Shown piece after piece: positions 29,400-61,369 of a stretch of 64,000 bases of DNA. The stretch comes from Paralichthys olivaceus (taxonomy: Eukaryota; Chordata; Actinopteri; Pleuronectiformes; Paralichthyidae), in contig NC_091112.1 of NCBI RefSeq assembly GCF_024713975.1, positions 5,087,001 to 5,151,000 of the forward strand. Reading direction: 5' to 3'. The position numbers and the translations under genes are program-made. The notes under the pieces were generated by a model. That model did no database searches, was not told the origin of the DNA, and saw only the letters and a program-made list of their open reading frames with translations. Within the stretch, counting starts at the first letter, position 1, and every line of letters starts with the position of its first letter.

Positions 29400-29547
29400 G
29401 ATGACTCCACCTGTCCTCCGTCAGCTTCGGAGCTCAGCCTGAGATCGAATCCGCAGAGAAGTCCTGATGAGAGGCGAGAATCCGAGCGACCATCGTAACT
29501 AAGGGAGGAGGGACATCTTCCTCTTCCTGAGGCGCGTTACTAGGCAC

Positions 29548-29555
29548 TGACGTCA
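29548..29555. promoter_or_regulatory. CRE palindrome in the slc44a4 promoter
   Basis: A TGACGTCA site lies about 150 nt upstream of the slc44a4 ATG, inside a CpG-rich stretch (about 29440-29620). The slc44a4 promoter is inferred to be here. Confidence 0.45.
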
Positions 29556-30410
29556 CCCGCGCACCTGCCCAGGGACGCGCACCTGCACCGATCGAGGAAA
29601 GATCGTCTCCCGGTGCAGAGGAGTCACTCGTGGAGGAAATGTCGCGAAGTTCACCAACCACTACAGATGTACAGACACCACATTATATTATATATTTATT
29701 TTCTTATATTTGATTTTGCAATTTTGATTTTATTACTCAAGTTTTATTCTATTCTGTATGTTTTGTATTTAAATATTTCCAGGCTTGGTTGGATGGAGCC
29801 TGGGACCCAAGAGCTCCATTGCCAGCTGTGTGTGATTGTTGTGCACATGACCGAGCCTTGACGTCTTGAAATATCATATATAATTATACATAGTACTTGA
29901 GTTTTTCAAGTTTTCAAGTTTTTATTTCTTTCTCATATGCAAGTGAACACAGGGTCAACGGTAAAATGGAAAGGTGTTTGACGAGAAGGAACCGCTCAGC
30001 TCAACAGAGCAACTTAATATAAAAGAAGTCAAATACAACACCACACAAAACTAAAACTATTTACATCCAAAGGGGCAGTAAACGTTGAACACTAAAGGCA
30101 TTTGTGAATGTTGTTTATGGCAGTTATGAAATCCAGACTACAAAATACTCACAAATACCTTTTGCTAAAGTATTTTATAAATTCTAAGGTCATACTATCA
30201 CTGTATTTTATTCTATGTTGAATTTATTATCTGTATTGTTTTACTCCTGCAACTCCTTCATCTATACAACTCTACCATATATTTTTATTTATCTCTCTGC
30301 CTCTTTGAGTCATCTTATTAATATGAGAAATGGAGGCTTCACACTCAAAAACTCAGCCTGTTATAAGATTAAATAGAACTTTATTAATCCTGAAGAAAAG
30401 CAGGAGGATC

Positions 30411-30467
30411 AAGACGCTTTGGCTTCACTTTTGGGTAGCTGTTTTGTCATCCATCTTTATATCCAGT
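30411..30467. mobile_element. Partial copy of the 9556 MITE-like element
   Basis: GACGCTTTGGCTTCACTTTT and then CATCCATCTTTATATCCAGT match the right half of the 9556-9685 element in the same orientation. The left half is missing. Confidence 0.6.
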
Positions 30468-30761
30468 CTGTGATAGAAACACTAGCAGAGTGAGACTTCT
30501 TCCTTTGCTCTGATCTCTGACTGAGGCCAGTGCGTCTCCCTCTCTCTCATCATGTTTTGATTGAGGCATGTACCCGCCCCCTGCTGGTGGTACAGTCAAT
30601 CTCTTTTTCAAACCCTGATGATGTATAAACTTAAAAATCACTCAGCATGAGGTGACTCTTTATACACCGATGGAATTGTATGGCAGCTGTGTTGAAGGAA
30701 AGAAGAACTGTCACTTCTTACACACTTATTACAAGAGCCCAAAGATCAACTCATGAGCTAA

Positions 30762-30767
30762 TTTATT
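30762..30767 (-). terminator. ehmt2 polyadenylation signal (candidate)
   Basis: AATAAA on the minus strand, about 480 nt past the ehmt2 stop, and the first such hexamer there. Confidence 0.5.
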
Positions 30768-31246
30768 ACACTAGATGTGACAAAAGAACAAATGTATAAA
30801 AATAAAGAAAATATAGCTAACACAGTCATCCAAAACAACACCGTCTCTCAGGTCCTCATTGAGTCCAGTATGAGCTGGAGGCCCACTCATTAAGCACTGT
30901 GGCAAGAAAACTTTGTGTTTGTTGGCGCGACAGAAAATACATGTTATATGTTGGCAGAGTCCTAATGCACAAACTTCATGTGTCAAGGCAAATGTTCAGA
31001 GTGAGATACAGTAAAAATACTGTACGTACAGGATCACAAGACCTTCTGTGTTCTTCAGACATAATACACACAACGTTAAAAATGTTAAGGCGCGTGTCCT
31101 CAAAGAATATCACGAGTCGAAAAAACAGCACCATGCATCAAATACAGAATTTTAAACATGAAAAAAAACATAATGGTGTTTTTCCACTGCCAATGTGCAC
31201 AAGAAAAAATGAAGAGGCAAATCCAAAGGCCCCGTGGTTGAGTGTT

Positions 31247-40382
<9,136 letters not shown>

Positions 40383-41604
40383 GTTTCCCGACGAGCGTTC
40401 CCCACGTAAATAACGTGCTGCGTCACCGCCAAAGCCCCGCCCCCCCCTACCATCCACCAGTCTTTTCTTCCGGGTCTGTTGCTGTAGAAACACGCTGATC
40501 GGAAGTCAGTGAGCGGGGCTAACGCTAGCGCTCGATCGAGGGGCGATGCCTCCTCGGGAAACCGACCCAGAGTCAGCGTCGACGAGGGGCTGGCGGTGTG
40601 TTGTCACGGGACGATGCGCCACAAAGAGGCCGAAAAAAGTAAACACACGGCGAGGTGGGAGAAGAAGCTAGTGGCGACGGGGATGTGCGACCAGCGGCGG
40701 CGGCTAACGGACCCAGCTAACGACTTGTCCCACTGAGACAAGGAGCCCCGGGTTGTCCCCCTGGAAGATATTTAACGAGAGCACCGGAGGAAGGTGAGGA
40801 AGTTTAACACGAGCTGTTTGTTAATGTGTGGGAGGGAGGGAGGGAGGGGAGGGGAGGGGGAGCCACCAGCAAGCTAACTAGTTAATAACGTTAGCTTCAG
40901 ACAAGTGGGTTAGCTAGGCCACGAGAAGAATAGTCATCTGTGTCCCGATGGATTTCAGCTTCTCACGTTTATTACAGAGCCTCGTGTTATTATTATTATT
41001 ATAATTATTAGTATTATTATTATTTGAATGGACGCCACTTGTCTTGAAACCCGTGTGTTGTTAGCAGACGTGAGCTAACTGGATTAACGTGTAATGTGTC
41101 TCATAGTTGCTGAACTGGTGATACAGATGTAAATCGATTCCCAACATTGTTTCTGATTAGTTTAAATCCTTTCTCTCTTTTTTACGAGGCTCACAGATGA
41201 AACTTATTCAGATTGGCCAACCACCAGCTTCTCTTCTTTGAGAAACAATAGACAGTGTTGTTTGTTGCTGTAGACTCAGTTTGACCTCATTCCCTTAACA
41301 CATGCGGGAACCTGTTGGATCTGTTTGTGTTTTTTCAAGTTGCAAAGCTGAATGAGATCTTCAGGTTGAACAAGTGCTATAAGTATTGTAAAAACAAAAT
41401 ATATTTATTAAACTTAGAAAGACTGTAAACTAACCAACTGAAAGCTTCATCTTATACAGTAGTAAAGGAGCTTATAATCACATTATTTGTCTCAACTACC
41501 CTATTACTATTGAGCAACACTGTTTGTTAGTTTTTCTTCTCATCAGTTTTGTCAGCATCTGAACACCACCTCATTTATTTTACGCAGATTTCTCCTCAGG
41601 AAAG
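40383..41604. promoter_or_regulatory. Divergent ehmt2/zbtb12 promoter and zbtb12 5' UTR
   Basis: The start of ehmt2 and the first zbtb12 exon face apart. DNA from 40383 to about 40790 is CpG-rich. A non-coding zbtb12 first exon probably ends at 40793 (AAG then GTGAGG). Its intron ends at an acceptor at 41587 or 41599, just before the ATG at 41605. A GGGA-repeat tract lies near 40830-40860 and an ATT-rich stretch near 40988-41023. Confidence 0.6.
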
Positions 41605-43785
41605 ATGGAGCTGCTTTGTTTCCGGTTGCCGGGTCACGGGGACAAGACCCTGAAGCACATGAATTCACTGAGGTTCCGCCAGCAATTCTGTGACATCACC
41701 ATCGTGGCTAGCAACAACCAGACATTCAAGGGACATAAGGTGGTGCTTGCTGCCTGCTCGCCTTTCTTGAGGGACCAGTTCCTCCTCAACCCGTCCCCGA
41801 GGCTTCAGGTCAGCGGATGTTAAGCACTTAGTGTCAAAGCTGTCATACTTGTGTCCCTTGTTGTTCAGCAATTAGATGCTTATGTGTTTCTGTTTTGTTT
41901 TCCTCCAGGTGTCAATGCTGTATAGCTCTCGGGTTGTGTGTGACCTGCTCCAATCTTGCTACACTGGTACACTGCAGTTTAACCCAGAGGAGATCGTCAA
42001 CTACCTGACGGCTGCCAGCTATCTGCAGATGGAGCATATTGTGGAGCACTGCAGAGGAGCTCTGAAGAAGTACATCCAGTTAAAGAACCCCAGTCCACCA
42101 AAGGTCAGCAACCCAAAGGGTCAAAGTATTTAGTTGTACAGTGCCAGGAAATAATTTTCAAGTCAGCTTAGCATGGAAATAAATCAAAGTGTTGAGCACA
42201 TAAATCTGTTTGCTCCAGTTTTACATAAGTAGCTACTCACCATCTTTTTAAGAAACCTGTTTATATACACTCTCAAAGCTTTCAGTGATGCTGTCGTAGG
42301 TTTTGAGCAGTCTTGACATGCTTTCCCATTCCATCTTCTAGGTGACTGCAGAGGAGAGTCCATCTCAACCAGTGATCGTCAGTGGAAGCATTCATACTAT
42401 TGCATCACCCCCCACCAGCCGGCCCTCCCCTGTGGACCCACACAGTCCAGCAGGACGATCGGGGGAGGAGAACAGCGGTGACGTGTCTGCTCAGGGCAGC
42501 AGTCAACACCACGATGACAGTCCTGCTCTGGATGACCCATGTATTAAGGTGTGTGTTTGTGTAAAGAAGAGACCTGACTGATGTAGTAGAATTTGGTTTG
42601 TACTTTATCTCACCATTCAGGCTTAGAGAAGTGATTATTTTGACTCAGTCTTCAACTCTGTTACAGGTTAATGCATCAGACGAGGAGGAAGAGACCAGAC
42701 CAGGAGACTATGACGTGTTTAGAGTGTATGTCTCCGAAGAGGAGCAGATGAACAGAGACAGGGAGGAGGAGATGGGAGCTCCCTCTGACGGACCTCAAGA
42801 TGCTTGTTTCCCAGAGACAGATGGTCTTGTGATCGGAGGAGAAGGCAACGAATACGACTTGGATCAAAGCAAAGTGGATCTCAGCACTGGGGGCGTTACA
42901 ATGGAGGGTCTCCGTGCTTTCAGGCGCAGACTGTCCGACCCGAAAATTGGACGGGGCAGAGCGAGTGGCCGGGGGAGGGGTTTAAAAAGGAGAAAGTGGG
43001 CATCATCTCAAGAGAAAAGACCTCTGGGCATGGCTCACCACCAGGATCTGTGGTACATGGCAACAGCTGGATTAGAAGGAGGTATTGGGCTGGACTACAA
43101 CCAGGAAGGGCTGAAGACAGGAAGTTACTTACCAGTCGACCTCCCACAGTTAGACTTCAATGTGGGCGACACTCAGGGAGAAAAAGTTTCGCCACTGGCA
43201 GGCAGCAGTTTGAACCAGTATTCTCTGGAGGAGTCGAGCAGTGGCGCTGGTGAGGGGAGTTCAGGGCTGACGAGTGTTGGAACAAACGAAGGAGGGGATG
43301 AGTCCGTCGCGGTTGTGGGATCCACGTCAAGCGTATCAGGGCCTGTAATATGTGAGCACTGCGGCATGACTTTCCCCACCGCTCACTCTCTAGCCGTCCA
43401 CTCCCGCTCCACGCACCTGCTGTACGTCTGCCCCTGCTGCGGCAAACACTTCCACCACTCGGCCAATTTCACCCGGCACATGGCCGTGCACCGGGGCGCT
43501 GGCAAAACTCACCAGTGTCCCCTGTGTTATAAGACTTTCACTCAAAAATCCACACTAATAGATCACATGAACCTCCACAGTGGCGAGCGCCCACACCACT
43601 GCGCCTACTGCCATGCCCGGTTTGCTCACAAGCCTGCTTTACGACGCCACCTGAAGGAGCAACACGGAAAGACCACCGGGCAAAACTCCCTGTATGAGCA
43701 GGAGGAGATTGAGAGGGCGAGGGGGGCAGCTGGAAGAATACGAGAGGAGGAACAAGAATGTCTGGTGACTGAACAAGTGTCATAG
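41605..43785 (+). CDS. zbtb12: BTB/POZ and C2H2 zinc-finger protein, ZBTB12-like
   Basis: Nuclear DNA-binding protein, probably a transcriptional repressor. The four coding exons are 41605-41808, 41909-42103, 42342-42548 and 42667-43785, giving 574 residues. The BTB domain (about 1-125) reads [51 protein letters not shown] and [21 protein letters not shown] low-complexity acidic and glycine-rich middle includes a basic stretch near 42944-42993. Four C2H2 fingers end the protein: [24 protein letters not shown] and CAYCHARF, with linkers such as [13 protein letters not shown]26 and ZBTB6 have similar fingers; the place between ehmt2 and nelfe/skic2 points to ZBTB12. The start ATG is preceded by a spliced 5' UTR. 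The product is longer than human ZBTB12 (about 459 residues). Confidence 0.85.
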
Positions 43786-43911
43786 GCCAACATTTTAAAC
43801 ACAGTAAAGTGTCTCAACTAAAGTTGCTGTCCAGTGGAGGGATCACTGACTTTGAGGCCTTTTAAAATCACAGACTGTGAAAATGAAATGTTTTTCAAAT
43901 TTGCATATATT

Positions 43912-43917
43912 AATAAA
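43912..43917 (+). terminator. zbtb12 polyadenylation signal (candidate)
   Basis: First AATAAA after the zbtb12 stop, giving a short 3' UTR of about 150 nt. A later signal could also be used, because the gene is followed by 1.8 kb without exons. Confidence 0.4.
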
Positions 43918-45557
43918 AGTACAGGTGGAATGAGAGTAACAGCGGCTCGGAAACAACATGAACTGTGAAAAACCCTGAAACTGGAAAGAGAAATGGAATC
44001 CAGCTGCTCTCAGTTTCATTATTCACACCTGTGCTTTTCCTACTGTCATAATGTGCCCATTCATTTTAACGTGTGTTAGAATAGTTCAATTCAGAATATG
44101 ATCTTAAACTTGAATCTATATCAGACGTGTTCAGTGTTGTTACTGACCACAGGAGTGTAAATATTCATTCACATGTCTCTTCTCTGTTTGATGTTGATAT
44201 TACTCACGTGTATAATTTCCTGACATGGCCCAGTGCACATCAAAGCAGATACACAGCCACAGTCCTCCCACACGTGTTTCAACTGAACGATGCACGATTA
44301 GACGTCTTATAAAAACTGGGATAGATGTCGTGCAGGTCGGTTAACACTAAACAGATTACAGTGAATTGTGTAGTTTCTACTGGATAAATAGAAAACACTC
44401 AGAGCTTTTATAAAGGTTTCAAACAATGTGTAAAAGATTTGAAGATGTAATACGATTTCTTCCTTTGTAGCAAAGCACTATCCAGAAAGTACGTTTTTGA
44501 AACTGGACCGACAATGTTTGAAAACTGTTCTACGGCTCATCCGTTATCTTCTGTACATACACGTCTGTTGGGCCATCTTTGTTGTTCAAGGCTCTTTAGA
44601 AACCTGATGGAATCATCCAGACCAGGAGATATCACTCAACGTGCATTAAACGTTTGTGTTACACTAAATACATTACTCACACAACCGTGTCAAACAGTAT
44701 ATCATGTGCTGTTCTTAGATGATGTTGGAAGAAGTATTCATATCATTTACAAATGTATTATACTACTGCATAAGCAGTATAGACAATGGATGGAACAATA
44801 ATTGCTTTGAACAGCATTTTACTGGCCCAGGTGGAGCAGATCCTGACTATTCCATGAACCGCGTATATTTTAGATTTTCGTAGGTTTTATAGATTTGAGT
44901 CTTTTAAGCACAGGAGCAAATAGCGGTCAGATAAAGCCATATCTACTTACACCCCCTCATGGCAGTTTACACTCTGATATTCACATGTCAAAAGGAACAG
45001 ATCAATCTAATTCTCTGTGTTTATTTGATTTCTCAGGAGTGGACCTGATGACAGCTTAAAAGGCTAAATGTTTCCTTCCTTGCGTTTTTGGGACATACAT
45101 CTGTAGAAGTAAATGTCTCATGTTGTCCCTGTTTTTGAAAAAGCTGTAACAGTTTTTTTTTGTTTTTTGGTAACTGATTGTCGACAGCAACCGGATCTGT
45201 ATATATATATATCAGCCTAAGCCCAACACTAGTTTTAAACCTGCCTTAAAAACTGTTGAGAAAAAAGAAAATCACTGGGACGAACTGTGCGGTTTTTATT
45301 TGTATTGTGTATTTACACACATAACCTGTAGTTATCAGCCGAGCTGCAGCTCTTTCCTACACTTACACTGTACGCTACCATGCTGCCTATGGTTATTGTA
45401 ACTTACAGTAGCTGTGAATATCTGGACGCTTGTTTCTGCATTATTGAGGTTTTGACAACAATGTATTAAGAATTGATGTTGGATATATTTCCCACTTTGA
45501 CTTGTCTTTTTGATAATGAATGGAAATCTCATTCAGGGTAACGGTGTATGGATACTA

Positions 45558-45563
45558 TTTATT
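45558..45563 (-). terminator. nelfe polyadenylation signal (candidate)
   Basis: AATAAA on the minus strand about 210 nt after the nelfe stop. Confidence 0.5.
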
Positions 45564-45769
45564 TTGCTCCACGAATCAATACCTTGGGTTATAAGAGCAA
45601 AGCTGTGACATACAGCATCACATACACATCATGTGAAATACAGTTGTCTATTATCCAAAAGGCTACAGAAGATTTGTATTAACCCGACAACTAGCACCGT
45701 AAACAACTGAGTAACAGTTCGTTAAAACAAATGTGCCAAAATACAAAAACAACTTTTTTTTTTCCTTCA

Positions 45770-48700
45770 TCAGAGGAAATCTTCACTGTACACGACTTGG
45801 TTCCTCTTGTCCCTGTAGGAGCCTTTCGTGCTGTTCTGCACAGCTGTGAAAGAAGAGAGACGGTGGTGAAGGTTAATCCACGCTGTGCAGTCTGATCGAT
45901 GTCTAAACAAACAATAACAGTGCAGCATTTACCCAGCGAAGCCCACACTGATTTGCCGGTGGCAGCGTCCAGCATGGGCTGCTTCCTGGCGATGCTGACT
46001 TTGATGTGAACGTCTCCCACCGTGCTCCCGTTCAACTGTCAGACAAAAACAGTGAGGTTGATTTCACAGGCAGTCTGCTTGAGCTGAGCTTCCTCAAAAC
46101 TACAGTTAAACTAAATAAATATTATAAATGGACATCACGATCACGATTTCTTATTAATTAAAACATGAGAGTTCATTCTCAACTGTGGGAATATTGAACA
46201 TTTTTTATTTCCGTGTAAAATGATATACGTTTAATAATATTAGTGTAAATGTAAATTTACGGCTGACTCACTGCTCTGAATTTGTCTGAACTTTGACAAA
46301 TATTTTTTTGGGAAGTTACTTTGTTTTTGAAGATTAAACATTGTTTATAGAGGGAGGAGATTGAATAGGTGAGTACAAACCTCTGCTACAGCCTGGTCTG
46401 CAGACTCCATCTTCTCAAACGTGATAAATGCACAACTAGAAACATAAATCAGAAGTAGTTTTACAGAATGGGACAGAAAGAGGGGAGAACATTGTCTTAT
46501 CTAATCACCCCGTGTATCGCTGTATTGTTATAAATACTATAAACTTTATAACCATCAGAACAGCAGATAGAAAGACAGAGGACCTGTATGGGCACACAGC
46601 TTTGTTTAATGGGTTCTTACTTGCGTGGGTTGTCCATGGAGAGGTCGATGATGTTGCCGTGTTGAGAGAAGGCAGAGCGCAGGCTGTCCTCGACGAGCCC
46701 AGAGCCGTAAACATACACTGTGTTCCCCTTTCGCACTCCTCTCCGCTCTGGGTATGAGTCCGACCCTGAGGACGAACACATGGGAGCCAGAGACACATCA
46801 TTTATGTGCCCAGCATGTCTCTTGACATCCACCAAACTACACACACATTAGGAATTAGCTCTGCAGTGCATTCTTGTCAGCTGATGATAATATTCTTAGA
46901 GATGTCTGCAAAATTGTTTACTCACGTCTAAATGGTCCATCTCTGTCTCTCTCCCGGTCCCTATCTCGCTCTCGATCCCTGTCTCTGCTTCTGTCTCTTT
47001 CTCGTTCCCGATCTCTGTCCCTGTCTCCATCCCTGTCCCTGTCCCGTTCGAGGTCTCTCTCTTTGTCTCTGTCTTTGTCTCTCTCTTTGTCTCTGTCTTT
47101 GTCTCTGTCTTTGTCTCTCTCTTTGTCTCTGTCTTTGTCCTTGTCTCGCTCTCTTTCCAGATCTCTTTCGCGGTCTCGCTCTCTCTCTCTGTCTCTCTCT
47201 CTGTCTCTCTCTCTGTCTCTATCTCTGTCCACATCGCGGGTGGCTGACATGCCGCCTCCGTCTTCTTCATCCCGGTATCGGTCGCTTGAACTGACAAAGC
47301 TGCAGGAGCATATAGAGAAATGATGTTACACTCAAAGAGTCTCACTGTCAGTGTAATAAAACTGGTGCTTTTTTTTTTATTAACCGTGGGTTCTGCACAT
47401 TACCTCTCGTACAGAGATTTCCTGTGGGCTCTCTTCCCGGCCTAGAGTAAGCACAAATAAGACAACATCACAATAAGCTATACCTTTGGTTTTCTGCTCA
47501 AGTGCAACATACAGATGTGCAGATTTTTCCTCAACCCTTACAGTCCTTTTCTGAACTAGCGAGAATTGATGCCATTTCAGAAGAGAAATACAAACATTAC
47601 AGGAGAGATGCCAATTGCAATAAAGTGATCATGTTATATTGCCTTAAATTGCCAATATACCTCAGGTTGTTCTTCATCCGCAGAGACACTCCTCTGGAAT
47701 GGTAAGAAAGCAGGAACTTGGCCTTTCTCAGGGTCCTGTGCCAGATAAAGATCAATAAATAAAAAATGTAATTAACTGCCAAAATAAAGTAAGACAAAAT
47801 ATTTAACACCCAAACAGACTATTAGTCTTTTTTTTTGCTTTTAAACCACATTCTACCTTGAGTTTAATCTCCAGCATTCGAGAGCGTTTAAAGCCTGAGT
47901 TCTTGTTCTCTGATTTGATGGCGCTGATGGCACCTGACTTGATGAGCATCTTTGCTTGTTCTGTCGCTGTGGCAGTATCAACGACGGGCTGGTCCGACAA
48001 TGCTGTGATGAAGAAAAGAGTGAAATAAATGAGTGAGAAAGATATTCTGTACATGCCATGTTGATAAATTAGTAGAATGAAGCAGTTTAAAGAGAAATTC
48101 ATAAAATACATGCTGTTTTGATAATGTTTAGTTAGTGTTGAGTCGAGTGGAGTCAGATGCACTTACTTCGTTTCAAGCCACTCTGGTTTGTCTGGTTGGT
48201 GGAACTTTGCTTCTTCAAGGCGAGCAGCGCCTTTTTCTTAAGAGACAGTGAAACAGCCACAAATTAAAAAATGAAACAGCTACAGATGATGAAGTAATGT
48301 ATAATACTACTAATAATAATACACAAAGTTTTTACACTAAGCGCTGTTCTCACTGGTTTTAAAATCAAGAGATGATCGAGCACTTTCTGTTGTTTGCCCT
48401 AAATTGTGGATTAGTTTGCTAATCACTTTTAGACCCCCCCCCCCCCCTCCACTGAAATCTTTTGCGACACATCTATTATCTCCAACCTTTTAATATTCGT
48501 CTTAAAGTGAGCAGAGAATGAATAGGGCATAGTAAAAATAAAATAAAGTCATGAAATAATTTTAATTCATTATGATTTCATTTATTTACTAATTGTAATG
48601 AGTGGTTCTACTGTACCCATCAATTAAAGAATCCCACACTTCAACATCTCTGAAAAGCATTTCAATTCAATTAAAAACTAAATTTGACTTTTCACTTGTA

Positions 48701-48789
48701 TTTAAGCTTCTCACCTTTTTCTTGAGTTTAGCATATTTCTTTTGCAGGGCCTCTTCTTCCTCCGTCAGTGAACTCGGAAACGCCACCAT
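45770..48789 (-). CDS. nelfe: NELF-E, negative elongation factor subunit (RD protein)
   Basis: RNA-binding subunit of the NELF complex, which holds RNA polymerase II at the promoter-proximal pause. The ten coding exons (minus) are 48789-48715, 48236-48167, 48002-47857, 47735-47661, 47441-47404, 47299-46926, 46765-46621, 46435-46381, 46035-45933 and 45843-45770, giving 384 residues (human 380). The N-terminus has EEEEALQKKYAKLKKKKK, then TLSDQPVVDTATATEQAK and NSGFKRSRMLE. The sixth exon carries the RD repeat (residues about 155-255), alternating Arg with Asp/Glu. The RRM starts NTVYVYGSGLVEDSLRSAF and has the RNP-type stretch CAFITFEKMESADQAVAE. The end reads KQPMLDAATGKSVWASLA, a NELF-E signature. 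The ATG sits in ACATCATGG context. It is head-to-head with skic2, as in human. Confidence 0.96.
46928..47232. repeat. RD-repeat purine/pyrimidine tract
   Basis: The coding strand (minus) is a run of GAGA/GACA-type hexamers coding Arg-Asp and Arg-Glu. The + strand is correspondingly CT-rich for about 300 nt. Confidence 0.85.
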
Positions 48790-49389
48790 GATGTGAACCG
48801 CTGCAGCACAGAAAACTGCGTCAACAACCGGAAACGACTGCGTTTTATTTTCAACCTAAACAAACACCAGCAGCTTCGTTTGTTCACTTTCAGCTGCTGC
48901 TAGCCCAGGGGAGCTAGTTGGCTAGCTAGCCACAGAGCAAACCTGGGCTTGCTTCCTGAGAGAAAACAAAACTGACCCGACCGCACGAACACTCACACGC
49001 CGGCTTGTCGGGATAAAAACAACACGAGCCATTAAAATCAATTCATCAAGCAGTTATTAGCTTTTATTGACTTCACTCACCAAACGGTGCTGTACGTCGA
49101 CAACACGGACGCGTGAATTTGACGTCACAGCTGCTGAACGCCTTCGATTTCTTCCCCCCCTTTTAGAATCACGCACAGAATTATATGGATTTTGACTTTA
49201 ACGGTTTATTATATATTTTAAACGCATTTGTTTAAAAATAAAAAACACTTGAAATTATTATTTTTTTAAAAATGTTTTTTAATGATTTCCTACTTCTGAC
49301 TTCCGCTTCTCAATTCCGACAACTTCCGCTGCGACGTTGGTGTCCAGCAGTTTGTGGCAACTTTTTCGCTTCCGGTTGCGAGAGGGGAC
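48790..49389. promoter_or_regulatory. Bidirectional nelfe/skic2 promoter
   Basis: The two start codons are 600 nt apart and point away from each other. The interval has GCTAGC palindromes at 48898-48935 and a full CRE at 49120-49127. The same head-to-head pairing exists in human. Confidence 0.7.
49120..49127. promoter_or_regulatory. CRE palindrome in the nelfe/skic2 promoter
   Basis: TGACGTCA, about 330 nt from the nelfe ATG and 260 nt from the skic2 ATG. Confidence 0.5.
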
Positions 49390-60232
<10,843 letters not shown>

Positions 60233-60464
60233 GAGGAGGGAGGGTGAGAGTGAGGACGCATGTGTCTTAATGTTGGAGGTGTGAGAAAGATAGAGGTGGA
60301 CGAGGGAGGTGAAGAGATGGTGTGTCTTATCAAGTGCTGTGTGTGCCTACAAAACATGTGGATGTTTACATTTACAATTTCTGACCAGGAAGAAATGAAT
60401 GATTTTAACTAACACGCCAAACGACACAAGGAATGAAGACCTGGATTGTAATTTATTGTACAGT

Positions 60465-60470
60465 AATAAA
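60465..60470 (+). terminator. skic2 polyadenylation signal
   Basis: AATAAA about 230 nt after the stop codon, the first on this strand. Confidence 0.65.
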
Positions 60471-60529
60471 ATCTGTCTTAAAAAATGAATTGTTTTTATG
60501 TCTCTGCGTCAGGAGGCGTTTTGTTTTTA

Positions 60530-60845
60530 GGTCGTCCGTCTGTCCCTTTCTTGTGAACATGACATCTTAAGAACACTTTGAGGGAATTTCTTCAAAATAA
60601 GTACAAACATTCAGTTTGACTCAAGGATGAACTGATTAGAATGTGGTCACTAAAGGTTAAAGGCCGTGGGCGTTTACCTTGTGAACACGATATCTCAACA
60701 ACACCACGAGGGAATCCTGTCAAATTTAGAATAAACATTCAGTTGGACTCAAGGATGAAGTGATTCTCGGGGTCAAAGGTCAAGGTCATGGTAACCTCAC
60801 AAAACACACGTTTAGCCTCATGAACATGACATTTTGACCAGTTGT
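60530..60845. repeat. Dispersed repeat, two tandem units
   Basis: Two units of about 125 nt share TTGTGAACAYGAYATCT, GAGGGAAT, GACTCAAGGATGAAST and GGTCAAAGGTCA-type strings (units near 60548 and 60679). I recognise this as a common teleost interspersed repeat. Another copy is in a rad21 intron at 1127-1232. Confidence 0.65.
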
Positions 60846-61244
60846 CACTTGGAGTCATACGATATCAGTAGTCAAAGTTTAAGTCTCACTGTGTCCAGGG
60901 AGGCAATGCTAGTTTTTTTTTTTTACTGAGACATTTGAATGCGTACATTTATAATTGACACAAATGCCAAAAAAAGAAATCCAAAAATGAAATGATCACA
61001 TGCTGAACTGACTCGTTAAAAAGCTTCTTCTTTTTTTTTTTCTCTTCCCCCAGGCCATCTCCAGATAATTGGCTAACGTGTACCTCTAAATTAAAACAGT
61101 CTCTTCTCCGAAAGGTTTCTGACCTCATGCAGCAAAACAGCCATGTGAGGACAACATGAATAAACCAGAGGTGGTGACACGTCAGGCGAAGGGAAGATGA
61201 GATGGATAGGCTGCCTCTTTGTTGTGTTGGAGCAGTGATGTTCC

Positions 61245-61283
61245 AGTGTGTGTGTGTATGTGTGTGTGTGTGTGTGTGTGTGT
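61245..61283. repeat. (TG)n microsatellite
   Basis: TG tract with one TATG interruption in the interval after skic2. Confidence 0.95.
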
Positions 61284-61369
61284 TCTCTCCTCCCTCCCTC
61301 AGTCAGTCAGTGAATCTGTCGCTTTAAGACAACGGTAGCTTTGTGTCTGATTAATTCAATGTACAGGCG

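Larger units (their letters stand above)
29400..31246. other. Interval between slc44a4 5' end and ehmt2 3' end
   Basis: The first 250 nt are CpG-rich and probably the slc44a4 promoter. The rest is AT-rich, with a partial MITE-like copy at 30411-30467. The ehmt2 3' UTR probably reaches 30762. No exon is seen. Confidence 0.6.
43786..45769. other. Convergent interval between zbtb12 and nelfe
   Basis: The stretch is AT-rich and has no coding exon on either strand. It holds the 3' UTRs of the two genes. Complement genes found here in mammals are absent. Confidence 0.65.

Noticed and set aside
46874..47323. Open frames on the + strand made of Ser/Leu/Arg repeats
   Set aside because: They are antisense readings of the nelfe RD repeat.
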